Assembly (NCBI GenBank): GCA_949357655.1
Contig: CASHTG010000019.1
Coordinates: 1,240,001-1,304,000, forward strand
Length of the DNA stretch: 64,000 bases
Source of the DNA: Parascedosporium putredinis
Lineage: Eukaryota > Ascomycota > Sordariomycetes > Microascales > Microascaceae
Direction: 5' to 3'
Positions within the stretch are counted from its first letter, which is position 1. Each line of letters opens with the position of its first letter. The notes beneath the pieces were generated by a model. The model worked only from the letters and a program-made list of their open reading frames with translations, had not been told where the DNA came from and did no database searches. A program made the translations under genes and the position numbers. This document shows positions 33,948 through 44,893 of the stretch, piece by piece.

Positions 33948-36545
33948 TCAGTCTCCGTACATACGAACTGAGAGGTCCTTTCCATCCCCATCCTCGAGGC
34001 TCTCGATTGCCTCCTTTATCTGCAATGATGCCTATGTGAACAGAAAAAGGGGTAAAGTTAGCGAACGGGTTCAACGTGTCCAATTATATCGCATTACTTG
34101 CTGGGTTGAGGAAACGTCCGGCGGCACATACCTTAGGATCCAGTCCGAGCGCAAACGTAAAATGGCGGATAGCCAGCCTTCTCTCATCAGTGAGCTTGTA
34201 GAGGTTCCCGAGGAGGAAGTGCACCATGGCCTCATCGGGGGCCAGGTCTCTCAAGATCAAGAGCTCCTCCTGGGCTGGCACGTAATCGCCCCGGGCGAGA
34301 AGCACTCTCGCCTTCCTTAGCCTTGGCTGGACCGATTTGGGAGACAGTTCGATGGCCTTGCTGTAGTACTGCAGAGACCGTGATAGCCGGTTCTGCTTTT
34401 CCAGTACAGATCCGATGCAACAGCAAAGAACCGCGTTCGTCGGGTTGATGCTCGCGGCCGTATGATATTGGACACAGGCTCTGTCCAAATTCCCTAGTCT
34501 CTCGTACACCTTGCCAATCCCGTAATGCGCATTGTAGTGACGCTTATCCACCGACAGTGCCCGGCGGTAAGCCTGGAGGGCTTTGTCGTAGTCTTCGCTT
34601 GCCACTAGCTCGTGGCCTTGAAGTGTATAGGCGTAGGCCAATTTCGGATCCAGCTGCGTCGCTCGCTTGAAGCACTTCAACGCCTGCTCATGGTCATGAG
34701 ATCTGGACCATGCGTTCCCCGTGGCACACTACGCCTGCGGCGACTGCCGGCACAGCCCGATGAGATCCCGAGCCAAACTCGACAGCTCGGTTTGCTTGTT
34801 CATGTGCCAAAGGACTGTGGAGTACAGCTCCATATCTTGATGTCTCGTCCCGCTGATCATTCTCAGTCTCCGGTAAACTCTCTCCGCTTCCACGTAGGCA
34901 GCCCGTTCCAAGTAGGAGCGTCCCATCTGTGCTAAAACCCACGGTGTTTCTCGCTGGGCTCGTGGAAGGAGCGCAAAAGCCTCCAAGGCTCCTCGCAGTC
35001 GAAGGTACTAAGCAGGTAGTACCCCGTCGCCATGATATCAAGAAGGCGCATGATGCCTTCCAGAGCAGTACTCGCTCTAGACAGATTCTTCCCGTCGCCC
35101 TGTTTTACAGGGGCCGCCGACGATCGTCTCGCGACTCGGCCTGGCATTCCCCGACCGGTAACGGGCGTAAACTTGCTAGGCACACCGTCTGCAGTATCCT
35201 CACCTGCGGCACTCCGGCGGTCAACTTTTCGAACGGGGGCGGCACCATCTTGGAAAGCATCTGATGTCTTTGAGAATGGGCGTCTAGCCCTTTTAGTCTC
35301 CCTCATAGCCATGGGGCTTGATATGGCCAACTTCCCGTGACGGCCGTTGACCCAGGGCATGGCTGCTTCCCTTGGCGTTACGGTGACTTGACCTTGTGGG
35401 GTTAGGGGCTCCCCTACTCGGGAGGGGCTGGACTGGGCAAGCAAAGTCGATAACCTCCTCTTGCGCTCCGTCGTTAGTCCTTGCAGGTCGCTTCTCTTCA
35501 TACTTGTGTCGGGGTCCCTGCTCCCGCCTCTACTTGCCTCAATCCTGCCAAACACACGATGCCCCCTGACTTGGAAGCCAGCGGCGAAATATCCTCTGCT
35601 AGGGGCTTTCAGGTATGCACATACTCCATGCCTCATCGGTAGCCTCTGAGAGCCCACTATGAGGGTTCGAAACTTGTCCCTCGATACTAGACCCAGATTC
35701 TCCCAAGCCCCACTTCATCCTCTTACGATGTTTATCAATCAGCATGATAGGGCTCGCCACGGGCCTTGGCTCGGGCGTACAAGGTACATGGCGGGCGTCT
35801 GCACCCTCAGTAGCGGACCCTCGAGCTACCTGGAAATGACCAAGGGGCTCAATCCCGTTGGTCGGTCCCGGCTCCAGAGGTTGTCGTGTTGGCGCTCGCA
35901 CCCCAGTTTGGATCGGTTTTTCTATCAAGTCCCTCCAAGGTAGGGCCACCCCTTGGTCAAAAATTCGGGCCGCAAGATCTAGAGACTTGTAAATATCTCG
36001 GACGGCGAGACTCGCTCCTAAGTTGCAAAGAGTCGTGAATGCCTCCCACATAAACGGGTTGAATCGAAGAGCCTCTTCAAAACACCCCACAGCAGCCTTC
36101 ATGTTTCCATGCCCGAGATAGAGTTTCCCCTGCAGACACAGGACTGCCGGGGCATCTGGAAGAGGATTGCGGAGTGAGGCGCTGTGTTTTCCCATGCTAG
36201 ATGTACGTTTCCAGAGCTCTTTGCAGTCCTCCAAGGCGCCGGCGCCATCTAGGAACCTCTCCAGCCTAAGACATGAGAGAGCGTAAATCCAAGAGCATCC
36301 CAGATGTGATCCTTTTTAGCCAGCGGCATTGAAGTCTCCCGAGCCGACCAGAAATCGTCGAGTCGGAAATGGCAGAGCGCGAGAAGATATAAGGAACTTG
36401 GCACCTTGCCTTCCTGGCCTACAAGTCGTTCGGCAAAGAACAGCGCGCCATCATAGCAGTAATTGTCGAGGTGGTAGTGAATGACTCTCCGCAACATGTT
36501 ATTGCTAGTCGCAGCCGTGCTCGTAGCAGTCGTGCTTGGCGGCAT
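33948..36545 (-). CDS. CDC27: Anaphase-promoting complex subunit Cdc27/APC3 (TPR protein), broken in several places
   Basis: Cdc27 is the TPR scaffold of the APC/C ubiquitin ligase and binds co-activators (Cdc20/Cdh1). The ATG at 36545 leads into MLRRVIHYHLDNYCYDGALF, the N-terminal TPRs. Then come GKHSASLRNPLPDAPAV, FEEALRFNPFMWEAF, a low-complexity linker and the C-terminal TPR array (MKCFKRATQLDPKLAYAYTL to LAIRHFTFALGLDPK). An intron (donor at 34131, exon 2 from 34019) adds IKEAIESLEDGDGKDLSVRMYGD and a TGA at 33948. Breaks: 36313-36317 (five Ts on + strand, six needed, restoring KGSHLGCSW), near 34989 (CEEALEAF), and probably others in the linker. In addition a TAG at 34729-34731 replaces the conserved TGG of QAWCATGNAW; this is a base change, not an indel. 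The total of about 865 residues fits the family. Confidence 0.88.
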
Positions 36546-37664
36546 CTTTACCTCGCGGCTCGAGCTTCTGTGAGGTTGTCTATCTCGTTTGATGAGAAAA
36601 TATTAATCAACGACAACAACCAAGCGGAGACGTCAATCAGGGCTCAATACGATATTCATTTCTCGTTCATAGCGAAGATGAAATCTTGAGGGATGCCATA
36701 AGTCAAGAGGCGGCTCTTTGTATGGTTATTGCGTCTAGATAGTAGAGCAATATATTCTCAAGTCGATTTTGAGCCGCTGGAGGTCGCTCTGAGCTACCGT
36801 ACCCTCGTCGGCTTGGAAATGAGTCTTTAATAGCGTCTATGACCTTTTCCCCATTACCATTCAAAGCTTCGATCTAGCTCCTGCCCTTCTATCTTTAACA
36901 TGCGATGGGGAGATCTGGTCGGATGGCGTCGCTCTCGAGATCGAGGCCCGGTACATGTGGCTTCCGGGGCTTGCTAACCACACGCACCGCTCGTGATAGG
37001 ACTTAGTTCTATGATGTAACAGCTTTTATATCCACTTTGGATAGTCAATTGGAAATGAAATGATGCTGGTCAGGACTACTCTCTGGAATAAAGTTCTTTT
37101 AGGACGGAAAGGTTTGGACAAAATAAGAAGGGCAAGTTTATCTAGAAAGGCGATGAACTGGCTGAATTTGTCTTTGGACTGGAATCCATTGATAGTATAT
37201 GACTACTTTTATCTTACTCAAGCGGAAGTAATTTATTTCTAACCCTTATCTATCTCGTAGCTGAAGATGGAAAGAACCGTCAAGATATTATCTTCGTTGG
37301 AAATTGACTTACACAGAAAGGAAACAACGATCGCGACACAGTGCCGAGTACATACATCAATATTATTAACACAGTATGTTATTCGAAGACGCATCCATTG
37401 AAGACGCCACCAGCATCAAGCTGCATCGAAAACTCCTTTCCCATATAACCCTCCATCGCCGTTGAACGATTCCACGAGACCGGGCGGCTGCCACCACTCG
37501 AAACCACTCGCTGCTTCTCCGCCGCGACTCAACGAGAAAGCACCTCCTGTACTCAACCTCTCCCATCCTCTTTCTCTCTCTAAAAAGAAGAAGAAAGACC
37601 AACAAAAAGGACTGGGAAAACAGGAGCCAAGAAGAGCCTCCACCCTCCACCAGAACTCGTCGCA
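36546..37664. promoter_or_regulatory. Divergent intergenic region between CDC27 and SND2
   Basis: 1.1 kb with no recognised gene. AT-rich at about 36590-36760 and 37010-37370; the last 250 bases are C-rich then purine-rich before the SND2 start. Both promoters must lie here. Confidence 0.5.
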
Positions 37665-38156
37665 ATGGCTCAAAAAGCGAAGAAGGACCTGGCCAAGTCC
37701 AACGCCGCCGCCCTCCAGAACCTACACACGCTCTCCATCGCCCTGAACGCCGCGTTCCTCGCGTTCGCAATCTTCCTCCGGCCCCGATCCCTCAAGCTCT
37801 ACGGCGTGCTCTCCATCCCGGCCTTTGCCGCGCAATTCATCCTCGAGCGCTCCGGCCGTCCGGTGCGCGATCCCGAGACAGGCGCTGTCCGGTCTGCCGG
37901 TCAGGACCTCGGCGCCGAGGGCTTGACTGCCTACATGTTTGACGTTGTGTGGGTGACGTGGGCCACGCTCGTATTCGTTATCCTGATTGGTGATAAGGGG
38001 TGGTTTCTCTGGACTGTTGTGCCCGCGTACGGAGGATATCAGGCTGGAAGGCTGCTGCTCAAGGCGAGAGGCTTGGCTGGCGGGCTGGGCGGTATGACTG
38101 CTCAACCTGAAGCAGCGCCCCAGGGTGGAAACAGGAAACAGAGGCGTGCTGCGTAA
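37665..38156 (+). CDS. SND2: SRP-independent targeting protein Snd2 / TMEM208 family
   Basis: A complete intronless frame of 163 residues, about the normal family length. Snd2 (DUF788/TMEM208) is an ER membrane protein of the SND route that targets proteins with internal or C-terminal membrane segments. A basic N-terminus (MAQKAKKDLAKSN) precedes two paired hydrophobic stretches: IALNAAFLAFAIFL with LYGVLSIPAFAAQFIL, then AYMFDVVWVTWATLVFVIL with GWFLWTVVPAYGGYQAG. The tail is short and basic, ending RKQRRAA. It carries no frame break. It is divergent from CDC27 and convergent with PIK1. Confidence 0.92.
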   Translation: MAQKAKKDLAKSNAAALQNLHTLSIALNAAFLAFAIFLRPRSLKLYGVLSIPAFAAQFILERSGRPVRDPETGAVRSAGQDLGAEGLTAYMFDVVWVTWATLVFVILIGDKGWFLWTVVPAYGGYQAGRLLLKARGLAGGLGGMTAQPEAAPQGGNRKQRRAA

Positions 38157-38877
38157 AGAAATGGGAATGCGTGCGCCGCTCTTGATTTGGTATACCCCCT
38201 TTGGGGCCTGCGGGGGTGGCCAGGTCGCTGCATCTTGCACCCTTTTGCTTGGATGTTCTGGAGACTTGCGATCCTGCTATATCATCCTTTATCCAATGCC
38301 GCATCGTAACCGTGTCTTCCCGTGAGAAGGGAAGGGCACGCCCATGGTGGCACCATGCATTAGTGCCTCCTTTGACTTGAAGATGGACAACGTATCGGGG
38401 GAACTTTAAGGATTGTTAATGGCACACGACCGCCATGTCTAACGACTCTAGCTATTCTACGTTTCGAAAGAGAAAACTGATCGAAGTACGCTCTATAGAA
38501 AAAATGGGCGCATGGGCACCTCGCTCTTCTCTCTGCTCACACTCATCTTCTGCATTGCCAAAACGAAGTAAAAACGCCTCTTGAATGCTTCCAGTAGATG
38601 CAACTGGGTGTATATCTCGCCCCTTTTTCCTTTGATGACGCTGTCAATCATAATCGCGAGCATCCTCACTCATCACCTCATGTCAAACCTTGGGCATTAC
38701 CCGTTACACCCTGCTTTCTCCTTCTCTCTCTCTCTCTCTTCCCTTACCCTTCTCGCCCTCTCTTTTAGTAGATGCCTTGAGTCCTATACTGGAATGTATC
38801 ATAACTAGAAACCTCGTAAGCATCATGCCGAAAAGCGTGAGAAGCTGGAATAATGACGTAATGGGCGGGGAAAATCC
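38157..38877. other. Convergent 3' flanks of SND2 and PIK1
   Basis: No gene seen. A (CT)n run lies at about 38723-38740. Confidence 0.55.
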
Positions 38878-41800
38878 TTACAGTCGGGTGTAATAGCTAC
38901 CGAGGGACTTAGCGATCAAGTCAGTCTCGACAAAATTTTCGGCTGCATCGGCACTAAGCTGTAGTTGGAAGCGTTGCCTTAAGCTATTCGTTGCCGTTAC
39001 TACTCCTGACGAGAAACACGGCATCTTGGACTCTTGGCCCATCATCGCCACGAGGTCGATGATGTTGTCTGCGGATCGTCGTAGGGCTAATATGAATATG
39101 TTAGAGGAGAGATGGCTTGTGCGACGAAAAGGGTCTTCCCAGACAATACATACCTTGGAAGGCTTGTTTGCACAATCTCTTAAAGTCGGCAAATTCGGCC
39201 GATGATTCGCCGCCCAGCACTTCCACATACTCATACGTGAGCTTGAACGGGGCCGCCTCGAAGCCCACGGAACCGGGCGAATTAGACAGCATGAAGCCAA
39301 AGTCGATGTGCACGATGTGGCCTTCGCTGTCAATGAGCACGTTGCCATTGTGCCTGTCTTTGAGCTGTAGGATATATGAGATGATGCTGTACGCCGCAAG
39401 TGAGCGTTTGAAAGAATCCACGCCGGCCTTATAAGCATCGCTGTCCTCCGGCCCAAAGGCTTTGAGGAAGTGGTCTTTCAGCGTGGCCATTTTGCGTCGG
39501 GGGTTCTGACCCGCCTCGATAGAGGCTAGCGTGAGGCTTCGCCGGATGGAATGGAGGGAAACCCCGTTCGTGATCGTCTCAATGAGGCCAGAGGACTCGC
39601 CAGTTACTAGGATCTTCATCAACTTCACCCATACGTGAACACCAGCATCGACCCAAATTTTGTGGCAGACATCAATTAGCTGACAGGCAAACGCCTCCTG
39701 CCGGAGGTCGGCGCCAGTTTTAATGATGACACTGACAAGGTCCCAGTTCTTCATCCAGCCGTATGGCGACGTCGCCCGAATCCGCTCTTTCTTGGCCTGC
39801 CACGCCTCACCGAACACAGCAGCACTAGGGTCATCGCGATCGCCCTTGCGCTGCAAGCCACCAGTTTTGAAATCGTTTTCCATTCTGGCAACCCCGCACT
39901 GGCGGCTTCCGGTACTTGTTCCAGATCTGCGTCGCCATCAAGGTCAGGGTTGTTTGCGACCGCTGCGGCGGCGGACTGGGTGCTGGCCTTGGCCATAATC
40001 GTATCAAAGGTCGGACCATGGCCATCGTCAACGTCGAAACTTTGTTCTTCTAGACTTTGCATGCTGGCTATGATTTTTGACCGAATAGCCTCCACTTCGT
40101 GTCTCGGCCTTTTTCCGCTCGTGGCTTCAAGTTGTGATAGCATCTGCGCCGCCGTACGCATGTGCGTCGCAAGCGCCGAGAAATCGGGCTGCTCGACGGT
40201 AATATTGACGCGAGATTGAACCGTCATTCTCCTATGGAGTCCCCGCCGGCCGGGACTCCCGGACCTGGAGGTGGGACGATCAATGCTCTTAGAGGCAGTA
40301 GCTAAGTCGGATGATTGAAGCGGCGTCGAGGGCTTGATGTCGCCTTTGATGCGCGGGGCAGCGTGCGGACTCCGAAGAGGTATCGCTGAGGGGTCGTCCT
40401 CCGACGAGCGAATCAAGGCCGAGCTCGAGAGGTCGCCCGAGGTAGGTTCGAAGACGCTATCAACGGCAGACTCGGAAGCGCGCGGCGTTGAATTGGATAC
40501 CGATTGGATACCCGGGGCGTCCGTGATGTCAAACAACCTCCGTTTGGAGCCCTCTTCTGAAAGCAGGGTACTGACTAGTCGTTGATTATCAGCAGTATCG
40601 GGGTCGAAAGTGAAATCATCCCGTAAAATTTCTACCATGAGGAGGTATGGCACTTTTTCGGCGCTGTTAAGAACGGTAGCCTCAGCCGGGTTCAGCCGAA
40701 CGATCCTATGATGTCGACTCTGGCTAGGCGAGCCATTGACCAAGGTGGGTGGGCAGATGACGGGGATGTCGACTTCGGCGGGCAAGTCTTGCGCGATGAG
40801 AGCTAGCTCAGCGCGCAGTGCGCTGAGCCGTGCAAGTTTCGGGACGATGACGAGGCGATTGGAAATGGCCTCGAGAGCCGTGAGAAACTGGGTTTCACTC
40901 CTGAAATAGTGCTGTCTGAGAAGCTTCGTCTTTTGAATTCGGGTCAGGTCTGATGCAGCTCTTCTTGCTTTGGAGTGGTGCGAATGTCTCCGGGCAAGGG
41001 CGTCGTTTGACCGCGTGACCAGCCCCGCCGAAACTGGGGTTGGGGGTCGGGTTATAGTCCTAGAAGTACGGATGTCGGGAAGCGGCAACGAGGATGAGCT
41101 TAACCGGGCATCAAGAGACAGCATTTCGAGTTGGGACTGGATTTTGGGCTCGACCGATGTCTTCGGGGGTTTCTTCGAGGATGGGGAGGCTGGCGGGCGG
41201 GTCACGATTGAGGGTGGTGCCTTGCGGTTCGATCGAGCAGCGGACGGAAGCTCCTTTCCGCCGCTGGCACTCCGAACTCCTTCCCGAGTACGTTTCGATC
41301 GCGTCGTGTTCGCTGTTACAGTCTGGGACCTCGTCGGCTTCGCACTTTCGGGCCTAGTCTCGGCTATCAAGTCTCCTGGTGGCTGAGGCTTTCGCGCTTG
41401 CGCAATGGCAAGCGGTCCTGCCCACTGAGGGAGGGTCGGTACCGCAATACTGGCCAGTACGAAGCTCGAGAGCACGGTCACCGGCAGAGCATTATCGCGA
41501 ATTTTCTCATGGCGCGTAGTGTCGGAAAGGCCGAAAACGATGTGCTGGACCTTGTTGTAGACTCTAGCACATGTCTGGAACGACTCGGTTTGAGGATGCC
41601 CTGAGAGATCGTGGAGGTACGTTTGGAATACCCAGAACGTCTTAGGGGCGATGGTATTAGCTTCATGGAGGAGAGCAAGAACGACCAAAGTATAGCATCG
41701 CAGTAACCGAGAGGGGACAATCAGATTAAACGAACAAGGAGAGCTGCGGTCACGGATTCTTCGCATAGGTCTAGGAGAAACTCCTCCAGGGCCATGGACT

Positions 41801-42119
41801 CATTGTGAACACTTATAATGATGTGGCATAGTTGCGGCAGGAAGAATTCAATGTCCTCGTACGGAAACTGCCGAAGCTTGTTGCACAGGACATACTGAAT
41901 GCCTACATGGTCGGCGTAGCGCCTGCATAGGGAAACCGGGACGAGATGTTAGTTTTGGACACGTTGGTGGTTCTCTCCCGAGCAAAAGGCGGGGGAGGGG
42001 AGGGGAGGGCAGAGCAGTAATGGCGGGATTGAGCCTCACGTCAAGTAGGATACAGCAAGAAATGGATTCGAATTGAAGACGTCCGATTCGAGGAACCGCT
42101 GGAGAAGCGTCCAAGACAT
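38878..42119 (-). CDS. PIK1: Phosphatidylinositol 4-kinase Pik1 (PI4K beta type)
   Basis: Pik1 makes PI4P at the Golgi for secretion and is essential in yeast. Three exons: 42119-42040 (MSWTLLQRFLESDVFNSNPF), 41922-39154 and 39086-38878. The joins give SYLTRYADHVGIQYVLCNKL and FKRLCKQAFQALRRSADNI. The N-terminal lipid-kinase-unique helical region is followed by a long Ser/Pro-rich linker. The kinase lobe contains DPSAAVFGEAWQAKKERI, the catalytic loop LKDRHNGNVLID and the activation DFG in HIVHIDFGFMLSNSPG. It ends LGSYYTRL. Breaks: a run of four Ts at 39876-39879 that needs five (EWKNDFKTGG), and a change of frame near 41720-41760 after TAALLVRLI. The total of about 1020 residues is normal for filamentous fungi. 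The middle linker is poorly conserved, so more breaks could hide there. Confidence 0.9.
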
Positions 42120-43699
42120 TGAGTTCTACCGGGAATCGTCTTGTTTGGAGAATGCGAAAGGGACAGACGGTGGTGGGATTTTGCGTGAGAGGCGGCCTGC
42201 CTCAGCTCTCTTCGGCACTAACCAGAACTGGAAGCGACAGCTTTTCGCATGGCTATGGAAGAAAACCGAACAGCCACAGCGATCCTGCCTAGGAGAGCTC
42301 GCAGTGGAATCCCAAAAGTGTCGAAAAGAAAAGAAAAAGGGAAGAAAGGCAACAGCGAAGCCAGAATGCCCTTTGGAAATTGCCAATAAGAGTTCTCAAA
42401 GAGTGCCGACTGGCCTGCATCGGAACTGCTTTCCAGGGTCGTCCGTGTCCTCCGTCCAGAGGATTTTAGTTGCCTGAGGTTTGACGGAGAAATGACTAAG
42501 CACATGTGCTTTGCTCTGGTGGATGTGTGGGATGTCAAAGGAAGGGAAGGCCCAGATGAGTATTTTGGCTAGCCATTGAGAACGATGATTTTCGTCAACG
42601 CTAAAGGCGAGGGAGTGGCCGACAGGGCCGAGAGCCTTGGCTTGACATCATCGTTGGTGGCCGAGAGGGGTCCACACAAGGTTCATTTTGAGGTGAAGGT
42701 AAAAAAGAAAAAGAAAAAAACAACCCCCAAGAAAAAGAAAGGAAAAGGGAAGTCTCGGGGCTTGGTTCAAAGTCCTCGATTGCGAGTTCATTTAGCCCTT
42801 CGAGTAGCGCATAACCTATTGCTTGTACCCCCTAGAAGGCCCGAGTAACTGCAGTTAGGGCAGTGGATCTTGATTCCGAAGAAAATGAAACGGCGGTGGC
42901 TTCGTTGGGGTTTCTGAGAATCTCCCTTGTACTTCGTATCTGTAGCTGCACCTCGCAGTGCAGGCGTCCCGGAGGTTTGGTGGTTACGCCTGGGCCGCTC
43001 AAACGCCGCATTTACCTGCTGCAGTATGGATATTATGATACTCGACAGGTGGGGGCTCTCGCAAAGGGCTTTCAACTTTTCGACTAGCCGAGTGATGCTT
43101 GAAGAAGTGATTGATGTATACAAGAATCTCCAGCATCAGCTCAAGACCGGGATGGTTAAAGGACTTAGATTGCCTATACGCCGAGGAGGACAACCAGAGA
43201 CTATGCACAAGCACAAGCACAAGCAAAAGCAGAAGTGGAAGAAGTGGGGTGTGGATAACGAACTTTCAGCGTTATATACTTCCTTACCGCCTTGTTCGCC
43301 GAGAAAGAGCAGCCCCGATGAAACGGTATCGAATTGTTTTCGGGTGAGGCAACTACGAGGTGGTTGAAATTTAAGAGAAAGAAAGTGTGAGACGTGTATT
43401 CATAGGCTGTATGGTATCTAAAGTGCAAATCCGAGGCGCCTATATAAGAGTCTCGGCGGCGAATGATTGCGTGGGACAACCAGGATGCGTCTCTCTCCAA
43501 ACCAGAAGAGTTGGGATGGCATCAGTCTTGTCAAATGCCTCCGGGCCTCTGACCGAAAGAACGAGTTCCCAATTTACTCCCCAACGCCGACACGCACAGA
43601 GCATGCATGCTAAACCTAAACCTCCCAAACGCCAAACATAAACGCGAAGAAGGACGAATTACCGCCACCTCAGCAGTGAGAGCCGGTAAGTGGGAATGC
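42120..43699. promoter_or_regulatory. PIK1 upstream region and BUR6 3' flank
   Basis: No gene recognised. Contains an A-rich run (42701-42750) and a CACAAG/AAGCA-type repeat (43205-43235). PIK1 and BUR6 are in tandem on the minus strand, so the PIK1 promoter lies at the left end. Confidence 0.5.
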
Positions 43700-44893
43700 C
43701 TACTCTGACTTCTTTCTGCGGCCCGCGCCCCTTCCTCTCCGCTTGGGTTCGGGCGCCTCCTCCTCGGTATCCGATTCGCCTTTGGCCCGGACATTCTTGG
43801 TCTTTTCGTCCCCACCTTCAACTTTACCGACAATGTCGCGCAAGAAATCAAACTGCTCGTCCATCTCCACAACTTGCTTCAGCATTTGGGCAGTAACCCG
43901 CTTTTGGCCCTTTTCCTTGGCTACTTCGGCGCTCTTGGTAACCATAGAGATCATAAATAGCTCCAAGGCCTTCCCGACGGCAATGGGGGTTTGCTGAGCC
44001 ACCTTGCCAACCTCCTCATCAGCTTGCATGATTCTCTTGATTCTAGCAGTAGGAAACTTGGTCTTGACCGGGGAATCCATGGGGATGATTCGCGGGTTGG
44101 CCGGCTGGGCTGATCGTCGGGGGCATCTCTTCCTCCTGGTTGACGTGTTCTTCTTTGACTATAGGTCCGACAGAGGAAGGTACTGCTTGAGTGGTGGAGG
44201 AAATGGACCCGGAAGAGGCGTGGGAGCTGGGGTAGGCCTGAGGGTAAGAGGCGCGCTGGATGGGTTGTTGGTGGGCAGGGGTGTAGGGGTTCGAAGGTGG
44301 GTATGGCTGGTGGTGTTGAAAATGAAGATTATGCTGATTTAAGTGTTGCGGTTGTTGTTGCGGGTGGTGCTGAGGAGGTTTTATAGGATAGCCTCCGTGA
44401 CTATAGATGGCAGGCTGACCCTGTGGGGTGTGGCAGAAAAAGAGGCGGCTGGGTGGGGTTGATAATGGGGAGTTGAGGCTTGCTGGGAGTGGGTCCGTTG
44501 GTGGTTTGGGTATGGGTGTTGGGGGTGATGTTGCTGGTGTAGGTGCTGTTGTTGGTGCTGAGCCTGTTGCTGGTGCTGAGCCTGTTGCTGGTGCTGGGCC
44601 TGTTGCTGGAGGTGCTGGACCGGCAGCTGCTCAAGTGGTGGTGGGCCACGGGACCCGGGGGCAATGGCTGCCTGGTTGTATGGTGAGCCCGGGACGAGAC
44701 CTGGGGCGAATTGATAGCTACCGGCGGGTGGGGGAGATTGTTGGTATTGGTGTGGGTGGTGCTTGAATTGATCGTGACTGAATTGCTGGGTTTGACTGTC
44801 CAGCAAAGGGATATTATTGGGAGCTGGCGGGGCCTGAGCGAGAAAAGAGGAAAAATCCGGCGATTTGGGAACGTAGTCGTCGTTTCCTGCCAT
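43700..44893 (-). CDS. BUR6: NC2-alpha / Bur6 (DRAP1-like) histone-fold transcription repressor
   Basis: Bur6 pairs with NC2-beta to hold TBP on DNA and repress or redirect RNA polymerase II start. The histone fold begins at about 44080 ([18 protein letters not shown]) and continues through [18 protein letters not shown] and [16 protein letters not shown] to an acidic then basic tail ([18 protein letters not shown]), with stop at 43700. The likely start is ATG at 44893 ([19 protein letters not shown]), giving a Q/H/P-rich extension of about 270 residues before the fold. Breaks: the G run at 44425-44428 is one short (ATPPQGQPA), and the frame shifts again near 44100 just before RIIPMDSP. Both frames agree in composition, so one protein of about 399 residues is likely. 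An internal start at 44080 is the alternative. Confidence 0.82.
44548..44607 (-). repeat. 18-base tandem repeat coding QHQQQA
   Basis: Three near-perfect copies of an 18-base unit in the Q-rich part of Bur6, each giving QQQAQH in the minus-strand frame. Confidence 0.85.
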
